This document shows, piece after piece, positions 35,185 to 44,578 of a stretch of 64,000 bases of DNA. The stretch covers positions 1 to 64,000 of the forward strand of contig NZ_WMEX01000009.1 in assembly GCF_009856365.1 (NCBI RefSeq), given 5' to 3'. This stretch comes from Vreelandella halophila (GTDB lineage Bacteria > Pseudomonadota > Gammaproteobacteria > Pseudomonadales > Oleiphilaceae). Below the pieces are notes generated by a model. That model did not search any database. It was not told where the DNA came from and saw only the letters and a list, made by a program, of their open reading frames with translations. Every line of letters starts with the position of its first letter. Within the stretch, counting starts at the first letter, position 1. The position numbers and the translations under genes were made by a program.

Positions 35185-36279
35185 CTAACGCCACTCCGCC
35201 AGCCGCACAGGCACACGCCGGGCGCCCCAACGCCCGGGATCCCCATCAAACACCCCGGCACACCGCGTCCCGCAATTGGTGCAATGCCCATCGTGGGTCA
35301 GGTTCCAGTCACTGAGCACAAACCAATCCCGCCCGATCAGCTTCTGGCCACAGTGATGGCAGTAGGTGCTGCCTCCGGCCTCATCGTGCACGTTCCCCGT
35401 GTAGGCGTACCGGATGCCGTTCTTCATGGCTACTTCACGCGCATTGGTCAGCGTCTCCGCCGGCGTACGCGGATGCTCCATCATCTTGAAATCCGGATGG
35501 AAGGCGGTGAAATGCATGGGAATATCCGGCCCCAGATGCTCCACCACCCACTGGCTCATGCGCTCGATCTCCTCGCTGGAATCGTTCTCGCCCGGGATCA
35601 GCAGCGTCGTCAGTTCGAACCACACATCCGTCTCGTTGTGCACGTACTCGATCGTATCCAGCACCGGCTGCAGCTCGCTGCCGGTAATCTTGCGGTAGAA
35701 GCGCTCAGTGAACGCCTTGAGGTCGAAGTTGACCGCGTCCATGTAACGGAAGAACTCCTTCCGCGGCTCCTCGCAGATGTAACCGGCGGTCACGGCCACC
35801 GCCTTGATGCCCCGCTCATGGCAGGCCTGGGCCACGTCGATGGCGTATTCGTGGAAGATCACCGGATCGTTGTAGGTGAAGGCGATGCTGTGGCAGCCCA
35901 GATCCTCGGCGGCGCGCGCGATGGTCTCCGGCTCCGCCTGGTCCGCCAGCGTATCCATCTCCCGGGACTTGCTCATATCCCAGTTCTGGCAGAACTTGCA
36001 GAACAGGTTGCAGCCAGCAGTACCAAAGGACAGGACCGAGGTGCCGGGCAGGTAATGGTTCAGGGGTTTCTTCTCAATCGGGTCCACGCAGAACCCGCTG
36101 GAGCGCCCGTAGGTGGTCAACACGATCTGGTCGTCATGCCGGGCACGCACAAAACACAGGCCCTGCTGACCCTCTTTCAGCTTACAGGCCCTCGGACACA
36201 GATCGCACTGGATCCGACCATCTTCCAGCTCATGCCAGTAGACGGTTGGGAAACGGTCGCTGGAGATTGTGACGCCCAT
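35185..36279 (-). CDS. amrS: AmmeMemoRadiSam system radical SAM enzyme
   Basis: This 364-residue protein has the radical SAM cluster motif C-N-L-F-C-K-F-C (CX3CX2C) near residue 88, with additional Cys in C-D-L-C-P-R-A-C near the N-terminus and C-H-H-C and C-T-N-C near the C-terminus that may bind more metal. The ATG at 36279 has a near-perfect GGGAGGTGAG ribosome-binding site; the frame is open upstream to 36411 but lacks support. It is divergent from amrB and amrA. The three-gene system is conserved in bacteria and archaea and has no established reaction. Confidence 0.93.
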   Translation of the reverse strand: MGVTISSDRFPTVYWHELEDGRIQCDLCPRACKLKEGQQGLCFVRARHDDQIVLTTYGRSSGFCVDPIEKKPLNHYLPGTSVLSFGTAGCNLFCKFCQNWDMSKSREMDTLADQAEPETIARAAEDLGCHSIAFTYNDPVIFHEYAIDVAQACHERGIKAVAVTAGYICEEPRKEFFRYMDAVNFDLKAFTERFYRKITGSELQPVLDTIEYVHNETDVWFELTTLLIPGENDSSEEIERMSQWVVEHLGPDIPMHFTAFHPDFKMMEHPRTPAETLTNAREVAMKNGIRYAYTGNVHDEAGGSTYCHHCGQKLIGRDWFVLSDWNLTHDGHCTNCGTRCAGVFDGDPGRWGARRVPVRLAEWR

Positions 36280-36409
36280 GGTCTCACCTCCCGGTGCTGG
36301 CGTTATACTCCGAGTATAGGGCGCGACCCGGGCTCTTGCCCAGCCTTGTTGATGGCGTCGATCGCCCCCATATAAGGGCAAATGAAGCCAGCCCCAAGGG
36401 AGGTGCACC

Positions 36410-37204
36410 ATGGAACAGACAGTTCGGCCACCGGCGGTTTCAGGGCTCTTCTACCCCGCCGAGCGCGGCGTACTGCAGCAGCAGGTTGCCGGTTTCCTCG
36501 AAAAGGCGGGCACCGATAACGTAGCGCCGCCCAAGGCGCTGATCGCGCCCCATGCGGGTTACCCGTTCTCGGGTGCGGTCGCCGGGGAGGCGTATGCAAC
36601 CGTCCGCACCATGGCGGATCGCATTGAGCGCGTCATCCTGCTCGGGCCAAGTCACCGCATTCCCTTCCGGGGGATCGCCGCCAGCAGCGCGGACTATTTC
36701 GCCACGCCCATGGGGAATGTGCGCGTTGACCAGGCCACTCAGGCGGACCTGGTGGCCCAGCGCTCCGACGTGGTCTATCGGGAAGACGCCCATGAGCGCG
36801 AACACGGCCTTGAAGTACATCTCCCCTTCCTTCAGGCGCTGATGGATGACTTCAGTGTTGTCCCGCTGGTCGTGGGCGACGCTACGCCGGAGGAAGTCGG
36901 AACACTGCTGGATTCACTCTGGGGTGGGCCCGAGACACTGATCGCCATCAGCTCGGATCTGAGCCACTTCATGGATTACGACAGCGCGGTACGCCGGGAC
37001 AGGGCCACGTCCGAGGCTATTGAGAACCTGGCGTGGGAGAAGGTCCGGGATGGCGATGCCTGTGGCCGCCACCCCATCAACGGGCTTCTGTGGCTGGCCC
37101 GTCAGAAGGGCCTGGAAGGCCGCATCCTGGATCTGCGCAACTCGGGGGATGCCGGAGCTCCCAGGGACAGCGTTGTAGGGTATGGCGCCTATGTATTCCA
37201 CTGA
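36410..37204 (+). CDS. amrB: AmmeMemoRadiSam system protein B (Memo-like)
   Basis: This 264-residue protein is the Memo-family member of the system, related to the extradiol dioxygenase fold. Family residues are visible in I-A-P-H-A-G-Y-P-F-S-G near 46, L-L-G-P-S-H-R near 77, R-E-H-G-L-E-V-H-L-P near 130 and S-S-D-L-S-H-F near 185; these His and Asp residues line the metal pocket in Memo. AAGGGAGGTG precedes the start. It is divergent from amrS by 130 bases and overlaps amrA by 23 bases. Confidence 0.92.
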   Translation: MEQTVRPPAVSGLFYPAERGVLQQQVAGFLEKAGTDNVAPPKALIAPHAGYPFSGAVAGEAYATVRTMADRIERVILLGPSHRIPFRGIAASSADYFATPMGNVRVDQATQADLVAQRSDVVYREDAHEREHGLEVHLPFLQALMDDFSVVPLVVGDATPEEVGTLLDSLWGGPETLIAISSDLSHFMDYDSAVRRDRATSEAIENLAWEKVRDGDACGRHPINGLLWLARQKGLEGRILDLRNSGDAGAPRDSVVGYGAYVFH

Positions 37205-37778
37205 CACCCCGATAACACACGAGCACCGCGGGATGCTGCTGACCCTCGCCCGGGACAGCATCCGGGAGGGCTTTGAGACCGGTCGTGCCCTGACCGTTGA
37301 GCCGGCGCAGTGGCCTGAGGTTCTGCAGCGTAACGGCGCCAGCTTTGTCACACTCAAGCGCCCGGATGACAGCCTGCGCGGCTGTATCGGCACCCTTGAA
37401 GCCCGCCAGCCACTGGTGACGGATGTGGCGGAGCATGCCCATGCCGCCGCCTTCCGCGACCCGCGCTTCCAGCCATTGGCGGCCCATGAACTGGAGGAGG
37501 TGCACCTGGAACTCTCGATCCTGTCCCGGCCCGAACCGCTGCCTGTGGCCTCGGAAGCGGAACTGCTCGCGGCTCTCCAACCCGGCGAGGATGGGCTCAT
37601 TCTTGAGGACGGCGTCCACCGGGGAACCTTTCTCCCCGCAGTCTGGGAATCGCTGCCGGAGCCCGTGGACTTTGTCCGCCAGCTCAAGCGCAAGGCGGGC
37701 CTGCCATCGGATTACTGGTCCCCTTCACTGACCATCAAGCGCTACCGCACCGAGTCCTTCGGCGAGGATGAGCGCTGA
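37182..37778 (+). CDS. amrA: AmmeMemoRadiSam system protein A (AMMECR1)
   Basis: This 198-residue AMMECR1-domain protein shows the invariant L-R-G-C-I-G motif near residue 69 and later H-A-A-A-F-R-D-P-R-F and R-G-T-F-L-P-A-V-W. Human AMMECR1 belongs to the same fold and has no agreed biochemical role. The start at 37182 overlaps the end of amrB; a second ATG at 37191 is possible. The 3' end overlaps the convergent DUF2784 gene by 37 bases. Together with amrS and amrB the full set is present and intact. Confidence 0.92.
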   Translation: MAPMYSTDTPITHEHRGMLLTLARDSIREGFETGRALTVEPAQWPEVLQRNGASFVTLKRPDDSLRGCIGTLEARQPLVTDVAEHAHAAAFRDPRFQPLAAHELEEVHLELSILSRPEPLPVASEAELLAALQPGEDGLILEDGVHRGTFLPAVWESLPEPVDFVRQLKRKAGLPSDYWSPSLTIKRYRTESFGEDER

Positions 37779-38188
37779 CGCGGCGGCAGCCACCACCAGG
37801 TGGCGGCCACCAGGGCCCCGAAAACCGTGTACCCGAACAGGAACACCCAGCCCGGCAGGTCATGGAAGATGAGGGCGCTCACCCAGTATTCGATGAACCC
37901 CTGATCGTGCACGGGCTGACCGGCCGCAAGACGCAGCTCGTGCTCCCAGACAGTCAGCGGACACAGTCGCCCCAGCCAGGTCTGGATCACCACGAAACCA
38001 ATCGTCACCAGGTGCACCCAGCGGACCCAGGGATTGCGGACCCAGAACCAGCCACGCATGCCACCGATAATGAACAGCACCAGACCGACAACCACGAAGG
38101 CCACGATCAGGCCATGCAGCAACAGCACCAGGTCCGCCAGAAGGCCCGGGGCGGGAAGCGTTTGATAGAGGCTGCGCGATGCGTTCAT
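37742..38188 (-). CDS. DUF2784 membrane protein
   Basis: This 148-residue protein has four hydrophobic segments (about 17-44, 55-72, 100-112 and 114-134) and the DUF2784 signature: L-A-D-L-V-L-L-L-H-G near residue 17, N-P-W-V-R-W-V-H-L, and L-G-R-L-C-P-L-T-V-W-E-H-E-L-R near residue 72. The function is unknown. It lies 4 bases upstream of modC on the minus strand side and shares 37 bases at its 3' end with amrA. The family is usually a single small gene in proteobacteria. Confidence 0.85.
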   Translation of the reverse strand: MNASRSLYQTLPAPGLLADLVLLLHGLIVAFVVVGLVLFIIGGMRGWFWVRNPWVRWVHLVTIGFVVIQTWLGRLCPLTVWEHELRLAAGQPVHDQGFIEYWVSALIFHDLPGWVFLFGYTVFGALVAATWWWLPPRQRSSSPKDSVR

Positions 38189-38192
38189 GGGC

Positions 38193-39260
38193 TTACCCCA
38201 GCAGCGCCACGCTCTTGACCTGGGCGTGGACCTCCAGACCCGACTGCAGAGACAGTTCGCGGGCAGAGCGGCGGCTCACCCGCGCCAGCAGTACCGCATC
38301 CCCCACCCGCAACCGCAGCATCACGTGCCCGGCCCCCTGCTCCGCCAGGTCCTCAATGCGGGCCGGCATCACGTTCAGGATACTGCTGTCCTGCGGTGCC
38401 GTCAGGGCCACGCTCACGTCACGGGCCTGGACCTGGAGCCGCACGGGCTGCCCGGTTTCCAGCTGCCCCAGTACCGCATGGAGCGGTCCTGCGTCCGAGT
38501 TCACCCGCACCACGCCGTCGCGTGGGTCGTAATCGTCCACCACGCCCTCGATAACCGTCTCCGCCCCCGGCTGCCCCGCGATAGCGAGGTCCAGGCGTGC
38601 GAACACGTCAGTGAGGGAACCTTCCGCCTGTACCCTGCCGTTATCCATAACCACCAGGTGGTCCGCCAGCCGGGCCACCTCCTCCCTGGAGTGGCTTACA
38701 TAGATCATCGGCAGAACCAGCTCCCGGTGCAGCCGCTCAAGGTACGGCAGGATTTCATGGCGCCGCGCCTCATCCAGACCGGCAAGGGGCTCATCGAGAA
38801 GCAACAGGGCAGGTTCCATGGCCAGGGCCCGTGCGATGGCCACGCGCTGCTGTTCTCCGCCGGAGAGCTGATGCGGCCTGCGTGCGAGGAGATGGCGGAT
38901 TCCCAGCAGCTCAATGGACTGCTCCAGGCGTGAGTTATCCCCGTTGCCCTGGCTCCGGCGCAGCCCATAACGCAGGTTGCCTTCCACACTGCGGTGGGGA
39001 AACAGGCTGGGCTCCTGGAACACATAGCCCACGGCACGCCGGTGCGGTGGCACGAACTGGTTGACGTCCTGCCATGTCCGGCCTCCCACGCGCAGGTGAC
39101 CCACTGCCGAGCGTTCCAGCCCCGCCATGATCCGCAGCAGTGTCGTCTTGCCGCAGCCGGAGGGCCCGAAAACCGCACTCACCCCTGCCCCCGGCAGCGC
39201 CAGTGACAGGTCCAGGCTGAAATCCCCCCGGTCGAGCCGGAACGCCAGCTCAATGCTCAT
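38193..39260 (-). CDS. modC: Molybdate ABC transporter ATP-binding protein
   Basis: This 355-residue ATPase powers molybdate import. It has Walker [10 protein letters not shown] near residue 33, the signature L-S-G-G-E-Q-Q-R near 127, Walker B L-L-L-L-D-E-P-L near 152 and a C-terminal TOBE/Mop domain (about 290-355) typical of ModC that senses molybdate. Its start overlaps the modB stop by 4 bases (ATGA). It completes the importer likely to supply the molybdenum for the iorAB enzyme 8 kb away. Confidence 0.95.
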   Translation of the reverse strand: MSIELAFRLDRGDFSLDLSLALPGAGVSAVFGPSGCGKTTLLRIMAGLERSAVGHLRVGGRTWQDVNQFVPPHRRAVGYVFQEPSLFPHRSVEGNLRYGLRRSQGNGDNSRLEQSIELLGIRHLLARRPHQLSGGEQQRVAIARALAMEPALLLLDEPLAGLDEARRHEILPYLERLHRELVLPMIYVSHSREEVARLADHLVVMDNGRVQAEGSLTDVFARLDLAIAGQPGAETVIEGVVDDYDPRDGVVRVNSDAGPLHAVLGQLETGQPVRLQVQARDVSVALTAPQDSSILNVMPARIEDLAEQGAGHVMLRLRVGDAVLLARVSRRSARELSLQSGLEVHAQVKSVALLG

Positions 39261-39937
39261 AGCCGCACCACCAGGAAACGCCGGTTGAGCGCATAGACCG
39301 CCATCAGCATCAGCATGGACATCAGCAGCAGGCCACCGGAGAGCCAGTGCGCGCTGGTGTAATCCAGTGCCTCCACATGGTCATAGACCGCGATGGACAC
39401 CACCTGGGTACTGCCCGGAATATTGCCGCCGATCATCAGCACCACGCCGAACTCCCCCAGGGTGTGGGCAAAGCCAAGCACGGCCGCCGTCAGGAAGCCG
39501 GGCGCGGCCAACGGCACCGCCACGGTGAAGAAGCGGTCCATGGGTGAGGCCCGCAGCGTAGCGGCCACCTCCATGGGCCTGCGGCCGACGGCGGAAAAGG
39601 CGTTCTGAAGGGGCTGGACCACGAACGGCAGCGAGTACACCACCGAGCCGATCACCAGCCCGCTGAAGGTGAACGCCAGCGGCTGGCCGCCCAGGGCCTC
39701 CATCAGGCTCCCGATGGGCCCTTCCGGCCCAAGCGCGATCAGAAGATAGAACCCCAGAACCGTGGGCGGCAGGACCAGCGGCAGCGCCACCATCGCCTCG
39801 ACCACGAAGCGGAAGCGCCATTGTGTGCGCGCCAGCCACCAGGCCAGGGGCGTGCCCACCACCAGCAGGATCAGGGTGCTCACAGCCGCCAGCTGCAGCG
39901 TAATCCACAGTGCCGTGAGATCATCGGAGCCCGGCAT
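39257..39937 (-). CDS. modB: Molybdate ABC transporter permease
   Basis: This 226-residue inner-membrane protein has five to six helices and the permease EAA-type loop [10 protein letters not shown] near residue 124 that contacts Mod[13 protein letters not shown] near 163 and P-G-S-T-Q-V follow, as is typical of ModB. It overlaps modA by 1 base (TGATG) and modC by 4, so all three are translated together. Confidence 0.95.
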   Translation of the reverse strand: MPGSDDLTALWITLQLAAVSTLILLVVGTPLAWWLARTQWRFRFVVEAMVALPLVLPPTVLGFYLLIALGPEGPIGSLMEALGGQPLAFTFSGLVIGSVVYSLPFVVQPLQNAFSAVGRRPMEVAATLRASPMDRFFTVAVPLAAPGFLTAAVLGFAHTLGEFGVVLMIGGNIPGSTQVVSIAVYDHVEALDYTSAHWLSGGLLLMSMLMLMAVYALNRRFLVVRL

Positions 39938-40710
39938 CAGGGCACCTCATAGCCATGGTCACGGAGAATCGCCTGCCCCTGTTCCCCTGTCACGAACTCG
40001 AGGAAGGCCCTGGGCGCCGGTTCATCCGCCAACAGCACCGCCTGCTGCTCAATGGGCTCATGCAGGGTCTCCGGAACCAGCCAGCGTGAGCCACCCATGC
40101 TGCGCTCCGGCGCCTCAAGCTGGGACAGCGCCACAAATCCCAGCGCTGCATTGCCCGTGCGCACGAACTGGAACGTCTGGGCGATGTTCTCGCCCATCAC
40201 CCGCCGACCTTCCAGGGCCTCCCAGAGCCCCCGGTTCTCCAGCACCTGCTTTGCCGCCCTGCCGTAGGGCGCCAGACGCGGGTTGGCCAGCGCCAGATAG
40301 GCGAAATCCCCGGTAGCCAGGACCCCGCCTTCCGCATCCACGAGCGATTCGCCGGGGCTCCAGAGGACGAGCCGGCCACGGGCATAGCTCACCCGGCTTC
40401 CCTCAACGGCCCTGCCGGACTCAGCCAGAAGCCGGGGCCGGCGCTCATCCGCGGCAAGGAAGACCTGGAAAGGAGCGCCGTGCAGAATCTGGGCGTAGTG
40501 CTTTCCGGTTGAGCCGGAGGCGAGGACCACGCTGTGCTCAGTAGCTGCTTCGAACCGATCAACCAGAACTCTGGCTGCTCCAACAACATTACTGGCGACA
40601 GCGACCCGGATTTCATCCGCCCCGACAAGGGATGACCCTCCGGCAAACAACAGAATACTCAGCCAAACCGGCACCTGAGCAGCACGACGCAACGCTAACT
40701 CTCCCAACAA
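39937..40710 (-). CDS. modA: Molybdate-binding periplasmic protein
   Basis: This 257-residue protein binds molybdate in the periplasm. A signal peptide (about 1-30, ending L-V-G-A) is followed by V-A-V-A-S-N-V and [10 protein letters not shown], where Ser residues contact the oxyanion, and by F-L-A-A-D-E-R-R-P. The start is uncertain because the frame begins with TTG codons and no ATG precedes the signal peptide; the TTG at 40710 or another TTG nearby is likely. It is the first gene of the modABC operon. Confidence 0.92.
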   Translation of the reverse strand: MLGELALRRAAQVPVWLSILLFAGGSSLVGADEIRVAVASNVVGAARVLVDRFEAATEHSVVLASGSTGKHYAQILHGAPFQVFLAADERRPRLLAESGRAVEGSRVSYARGRLVLWSPGESLVDAEGGVLATGDFAYLALANPRLAPYGRAAKQVLENRGLWEALEGRRVMGENIAQTFQFVRTGNAALGFVALSQLEAPERSMGGSRWLVPETLHEPIEQQAVLLADEPAPRAFLEFVTGEQGQAILRDHGYEVP

Positions 40711-40821
40711 TGCTGATAGCAGGCCAGAGTCTACCAGACCCGACTCTTACGCAGGGTCTCAGAAATGCTACGCTGGTACACCATTTCAGAGGCCATCATT
40801 TCTCAAGGAACAAGGCTTTTT

Positions 40822-41220
40822 ATGCGCGTCATTATCCGTTATTTCTTCCGATCACTGCGCCTGATCCTTACCCCCATCGTCCTGATCAACGAAAAGTTGA
40901 CCAGCCCCAGAGCCGTATCCCGAAGCTCTGAAGATCAAGCACGCGTTGAACAGGCCGCAAGCAAGCTGGCGCTCTACCAGTTCAAGGCCTGCCCGTTCTG
41001 CATCAAGGTCCGCAAGGAAATGTCACGCCTGGGGCTTGCCATTGAAACCCGCGATGCCCAGAACGACCCGGATCACAGGGCTGCCCTCGAAGCCGGCGGC
41101 GGGCGGGTCAAAGTGCCCTGTCTGTTGATTGAGCACGACAACGGCGAACAGCAGTGGCTGTATGAATCCGATGACATCAACGCCTGGCTGAGGAAGCAGT
41201 TCGAACCTGCATCAGACTGA
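40822..41220 (+). CDS. Glutaredoxin-domain protein with an N-terminal membrane-associated leader
   Basis: This 132-residue protein has a basic, hydrophobic N-terminus (about 1-22, possibly a membrane anchor), a short linker and a glutaredoxin/thioredoxin-fold domain from about residue 47. The active site is C-P-F-C (K-A-C-P-F-C-I-K-V), followed by K-V-P-C-L-L-I with the cis-proline and W-L-Y-E-S-D-D-I for glutathione binding. It probably reduces disulfides, on the cytoplasmic face if anchored. The ATG at 40822 has AAGGAAC upstream. It is divergent from modA. Confidence 0.88.
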   Translation: MRVIIRYFFRSLRLILTPIVLINEKLTSPRAVSRSSEDQARVEQAASKLALYQFKACPFCIKVRKEMSRLGLAIETRDAQNDPDHRAALEAGGGRVKVPCLLIEHDNGEQQWLYESDDINAWLRKQFEPASD

Positions 41221-41236
41221 TGGCGGATGCGCTAGC

Positions 41237-41313
41237 GGCGCGGGTCTCTTGCGTGTAACGGATGTACCCATCCAGCCGTTTCACTCCGCTTAACACTCTA
41301 ACAGACCCGTGCC
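41237..41313. repeat. Imperfect inverted repeat in an intergenic gap
   Basis: GGCGCGGGTCT (41237-41247) is complementary at 10 of 11 bases to AGACCCGTGCC (41303-41313). Inside, AACGGATG pairs with CATCCAGCCGTT with a 4-base bulge. It lies between the glutaredoxin gene and the convergent lipoprotein gene and could terminate both, although it lacks a clear T-run. Confidence 0.4.
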
Positions 41314-41331
41314 ACGTATACCCTCGCGGTT

Positions 41332-42027
41332 TCAGCGCAACGCCACCCGCCGGGGCAAGCGCTCAAGTTCGTTGATCACCTGCCAGCGACCGCCGTCTTC
41401 CTCTACGCGCGCTTTCCAGCTCGCCAGCCGCTCGTGGTACGCGGCTGGGTCGTTGTTGTCACCGCGCTGGCGCAGCACGTTCAGGGCAACCACCCGGATA
41501 CCCGCCAGGTCGAGCGCCATGTCCCGGTTCAGCTCCGGCGGCAGGTCCTCGTGCAGGTCGGATAGCACGAACAGGTGCTGTCGTTCCGCGTTCGTCCCAT
41601 GCAGGAAGTCGCGCCCCAGCAGGATGCCGCCGGTTATGTCGCTGTGATAGCTCGGCGTCTCGAACCCCTCCATGAACGACTGCAGCTTACCCAGGACGGC
41701 TCGCTTCTGTTGCCCGACGACACTCGGGCGCGCGTCGAAGGTGGTCTGGGCGATGATGTTGCGCTCGGTGAAGCTGGAGTTGTCGATGAAAGCCACCGCC
41801 AGCGAATCCCCGGCCCCCAGCTCCGAGAGCAGATAGGCGCTGAGCTGCTGCACCTTCTCCCGCTCCTGGGCGTAGCCGTTGGAGATATCGAGCAGCACGA
41901 AGACCGCCCGGTTGTTGCTGGCCGCCTCGCTGCAGCCGATCAGGAACAGGCTCAGAATCGCGGCCAGGGTCAGGCGCAGCCCCCTGGGGGCCACGCGGTT
42001 ACGGAGTGTGGATGCGGTAAGGTTCAT
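41332..42027 (-). CDS. VWA-like lipoprotein
   Basis: This 231-residue protein has a lipoprotein signal with L-F-L-I-G-C, Cys32 as the lipidation site. The rest resembles a von Willebrand A fold: V-F-V-L-L-D-I-S-N-G near residue 43 in place of the metal-binding D-x-S-x-S, S-D-I-T-G-G-I-L-L near 130 and H-L-F-V-L-S-D-L-H-E-D near 150. The metal site is therefore partly altered (Asn-Gly for Ser-x-Ser). It begins 3 bases after the end of the coiled-coil membrane protein gene, so it is its operon partner. The role is unknown; VWA proteins usually mediate protein-protein contact. Confidence 0.7.
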   Translation of the reverse strand: MNLTASTLRNRVAPRGLRLTLAAILSLFLIGCSEAASNNRAVFVLLDISNGYAQEREKVQQLSAYLLSELGAGDSLAVAFIDNSSFTERNIIAQTTFDARPSVVGQQKRAVLGKLQSFMEGFETPSYHSDITGGILLGRDFLHGTNAERQHLFVLSDLHEDLPPELNRDMALDLAGIRVVALNVLRQRGDNNDPAAYHERLASWKARVEEDGGRWQVINELERLPRRVALR

Positions 42028-42030
42028 GGT

Positions 42031-43569
42031 TCAGGCCTCCTGGGTTGTGAGGGGCAGATCATCGGCATCGGCCTGCGTTTCGGCGGCAGCCGGTTCCGCG
42101 CGCTTGCGGCTGCGCTTCCGGGGCGCCTGTTCCTGTGTTTCGGGCGCCGGCTCTGAAGCTTCCGCCTGAGCGGCTGCCCGGTTCTCCATGCGGTAGCGCA
42201 CCATCCGCTCGATGCTCAGCGGCACCATGATCAGCAGGTCATACAGGTTGATGAGCATGGCGCAGAGGTGATTCGCCAGGCCGCCGGTCACCCGCAGTGT
42301 CACGCGCAGGGCCCTCAGCACGCCGAGCGTGACCGCGCCCAGTACGGTGCGCAGTGAGTGCACGAAGGACTCCAGAGGAATACCCACGAACGCCAGCGCG
42401 AACGGCAGGATGAAGCCCAGCAGCATCTGGCCCATGGCAGGGATCCAGCCGAACTCGGTGCCACCGGTGGCCTCACCGGTCAGTTGCTGTGCCAGCGCCG
42501 CCTGGTCCGCGGCCAGCATGTCGCGCAGGTAGGCCAGCGAGGACTCGATGCCCGCGAAGATCACCAGGATCACCAGCGACGCGATCATCAGGTAGCGCCG
42601 CATGCGGTCGTTCAGCCGTGCGATGACCGGGAACAGGTGCGTTACCCGCAGCGATTCCAGCAGGAAGAGCCCCATGGTGATCTCAACCATGATGATGACC
42701 AGCGCGGCCACGTCAGAGGCCGCCATGGGGCCGATGGAGCTGGTGCCGCCGACCATCTCGGACATGGGCATGGCGATCAGGTGGAAGTTCACGATGGCGC
42801 CGAAGACCGCGATGGTCAGCACCAGGCTCGAGATGAAGAACTGCTTGAGCGACGATGCCATGAGGGTATTCACCGCCTCGTCATCACTGTTGCGCATGCG
42901 TTCGTATTCGGCCATCTGCCGGTCGATGGACCTGGAGCGCTCGTCCAGGCCGGTGATGGTCTCGTGCACCTTCCCCATGGTCTGGCCGAGGTTGCGCCAG
43001 TCCGGGCGCATGCCCTTGAGGATGCCGTGGCGTTCGTTGATGTCCGACTGGTAGGCCTCCAGGGTCTCATCGTGGGACTTCTGCACCACGTCCCGGATGT
43101 TCTCCAGAATGCTGTTCACGGCCGGGTCGCCGGAGGTGGGCAGGTTGCCGATGGTGTCCATCAGTTCCTGCCAGGCCGGCGGCATGGGCTTGTTCTCGAT
43201 CGAGTTGTGGTAGTCCGTCTCGATCTTCTCCAGCGTCTCGTTCAGGCGCCGGTGCAGGACCGGGTACTGGCCCAGGTCCCGCTCGACGATCTCCGCCACC
43301 CGCGCGAATTCACGCTCAATGGCGCTTTCCGCCTCCTCGCGACCAGCGGCCAGCAGCACGTCCCGGTTGCGCTGGCTGACGCGGCTTTCCAGTTGGCGCA
43401 CCCCGGCGCCGGCCAGGCGCAGGCTGCGGTAGAAGGCGCGGCCGGTATTGCGCAGGAGCTGGTGCGCGTGCGGCCGGCCCGCGTAGAGAAGGGTAATGGC
43501 GATGACCAGCCAGATGGCCAGTGACAGCGCCGGCGAATCGGACCAGATGGTGAGTATGTCTGAGAACAT
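42031..43569 (-). CDS. Polytopic membrane protein with a long coiled coil, unknown family
   Basis: I do not recognise this 512-residue protein. An N-terminal transmembrane helix (about 13-30) leads to a long, charged, helical region (about 60-245) that should form a coiled coil, then at least five hydrophobic helices (about 245-275, 285-315, 330-355, 380-410 and 425-460) and a hydrophilic tail with repeated K-R-S-R-K-R and Ala/Glu-rich sequence. The architecture suggests an inner-membrane scaffold or mechanosensor. GAGGGG lies 8 bases before the ATG at 43569; the frame is open upstream to 43803. It precedes a lipoprotein gene and is divergent from a two-component pair, so a surface-stress role is a fair inference. 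Confidence 0.65.
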   Translation of the reverse strand: MFSDILTIWSDSPALSLAIWLVIAITLLYAGRPHAHQLLRNTGRAFYRSLRLAGAGVRQLESRVSQRNRDVLLAAGREEAESAIEREFARVAEIVERDLGQYPVLHRRLNETLEKIETDYHNSIENKPMPPAWQELMDTIGNLPTSGDPAVNSILENIRDVVQKSHDETLEAYQSDINERHGILKGMRPDWRNLGQTMGKVHETITGLDERSRSIDRQMAEYERMRNSDDEAVNTLMASSLKQFFISSLVLTIAVFGAIVNFHLIAMPMSEMVGGTSSIGPMAASDVAALVIIMVEITMGLFLLESLRVTHLFPVIARLNDRMRRYLMIASLVILVIFAGIESSLAYLRDMLAADQAALAQQLTGEATGGTEFGWIPAMGQMLLGFILPFALAFVGIPLESFVHSLRTVLGAVTLGVLRALRVTLRVTGGLANHLCAMLINLYDLLIMVPLSIERMVRYRMENRAAAQAEASEPAPETQEQAPRKRSRKRAEPAAAETQADADDLPLTTQEA

Positions 43570-43769
43570 GGTGTGTCCCCTCTTCAAGGTTGCTTGGTGA
43601 ACCGGCGGACTGAGCCGCCGCCCCGACACCTGCAGTCTTTCCGACGCGCGTGAATAATCCGTGAGTCGCCAACCCGGAAAATGCGAACTTTGTATCAGTG
43701 TGTAGCCATCGTCGTTCCAGCGGGGCCGGCTGCTACACTCACAACAGATTTCCGTCGGAACCGCGCCCC

Positions 43770-44576
43770 ATGGCCACGATTCTCTGGGTGGAGGACCAGT
43801 CACACTGGATCGACCGCTTCAAGCCGGTGCTTGAGGCCACGGCCTTTGACGACCAGCCAACGCGGGTAGAGGTCTTCCGCTTCGCCGAGGCCGCCTGCCA
43901 GCACATCAAGCTCGCCGACGCCGGCGATGCCCCGGACCTGGCCCTGCTGGACGCCAACATGAACGGCAACGAACAGGCGGGGTTCTCGGTCTCACGCACC
44001 CTTCTGCGCAAGTGGCCGCAACTGCCCATCGTCTACCTTTCCGAATACAGCGGCACGGGCGTGGAACAGGAAGCCATCGAGGAACAGAACGCCCAGGACT
44101 TCATCGCCAAGCACCAGCGCAACATCGAACAGGTGCTGTGCTGGCGCATCCGGGCTACCCTCCGCCAGCAGTCCATAACCCGGGAGAAGAACAGCAGCGA
44201 CCGGCTCCAGAGCGGCGGCCTGAGCCTGGACACCGTCACCTGGGAGGCCTACTGGCAGGGCGTGAAGCTGATGAACCCGAACAACCCCAAGCGCCCCCTG
44301 CCCCCGACGCCACGCAAGATCCTGCGCTACCTCGTGGAAGCCTCGCCCGCGCCTCTGTCCACCCTGCAGGTGGCGGAGAAGCTGGACGCGGACCCGGAAC
44401 GCTTCTCCCAGGCCAACTACCGCCAGCACATCCGCACCCTGCGCCGGGCCATCGACCAGGCCATGGGCGGCGACGAACGCTTCTTTGAATGGTGCCGCGA
44501 GGGCGAGGGACTGGTGGCCTTCGGGGATGACGGCGCCTACTGCTGGCGCACGCCACGCACCACGGAGGCGAACTGA
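43770..44576 (+). CDS. DNA-binding response regulator
   Basis: This 268-residue protein has a receiver domain (1-135) with acidic pair Glu8-Asp9, phosphoacceptor Asp61 in L-L-D-A-N-M, the Ser in V-Y-L-S-E-Y and Lys in F-I-A-K-H. A C-terminal region (about 170-268) reads as a winged-helix DNA-binding domain of the OmpR type, with L-R-Y-L-V-E-A-S and Y-R-Q-H-I-R-T-L-R-R. The ATG at 43770 follows GTCGGAACC; the frame is open to 43698. It is followed 2 bases later by the histidine kinase gene, so the two form one operon. Confidence 0.85.
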   Translation: MATILWVEDQSHWIDRFKPVLEATAFDDQPTRVEVFRFAEAACQHIKLADAGDAPDLALLDANMNGNEQAGFSVSRTLLRKWPQLPIVYLSEYSGTGVEQEAIEEQNAQDFIAKHQRNIEQVLCWRIRATLRQQSITREKNSSDRLQSGGLSLDTVTWEAYWQGVKLMNPNNPKRPLPPTPRKILRYLVEASPAPLSTLQVAEKLDADPERFSQANYRQHIRTLRRAIDQAMGGDERFFEWCREGEGLVAFGDDGAYCWRTPRTTEAN

Positions 44577-44578
44577 GC

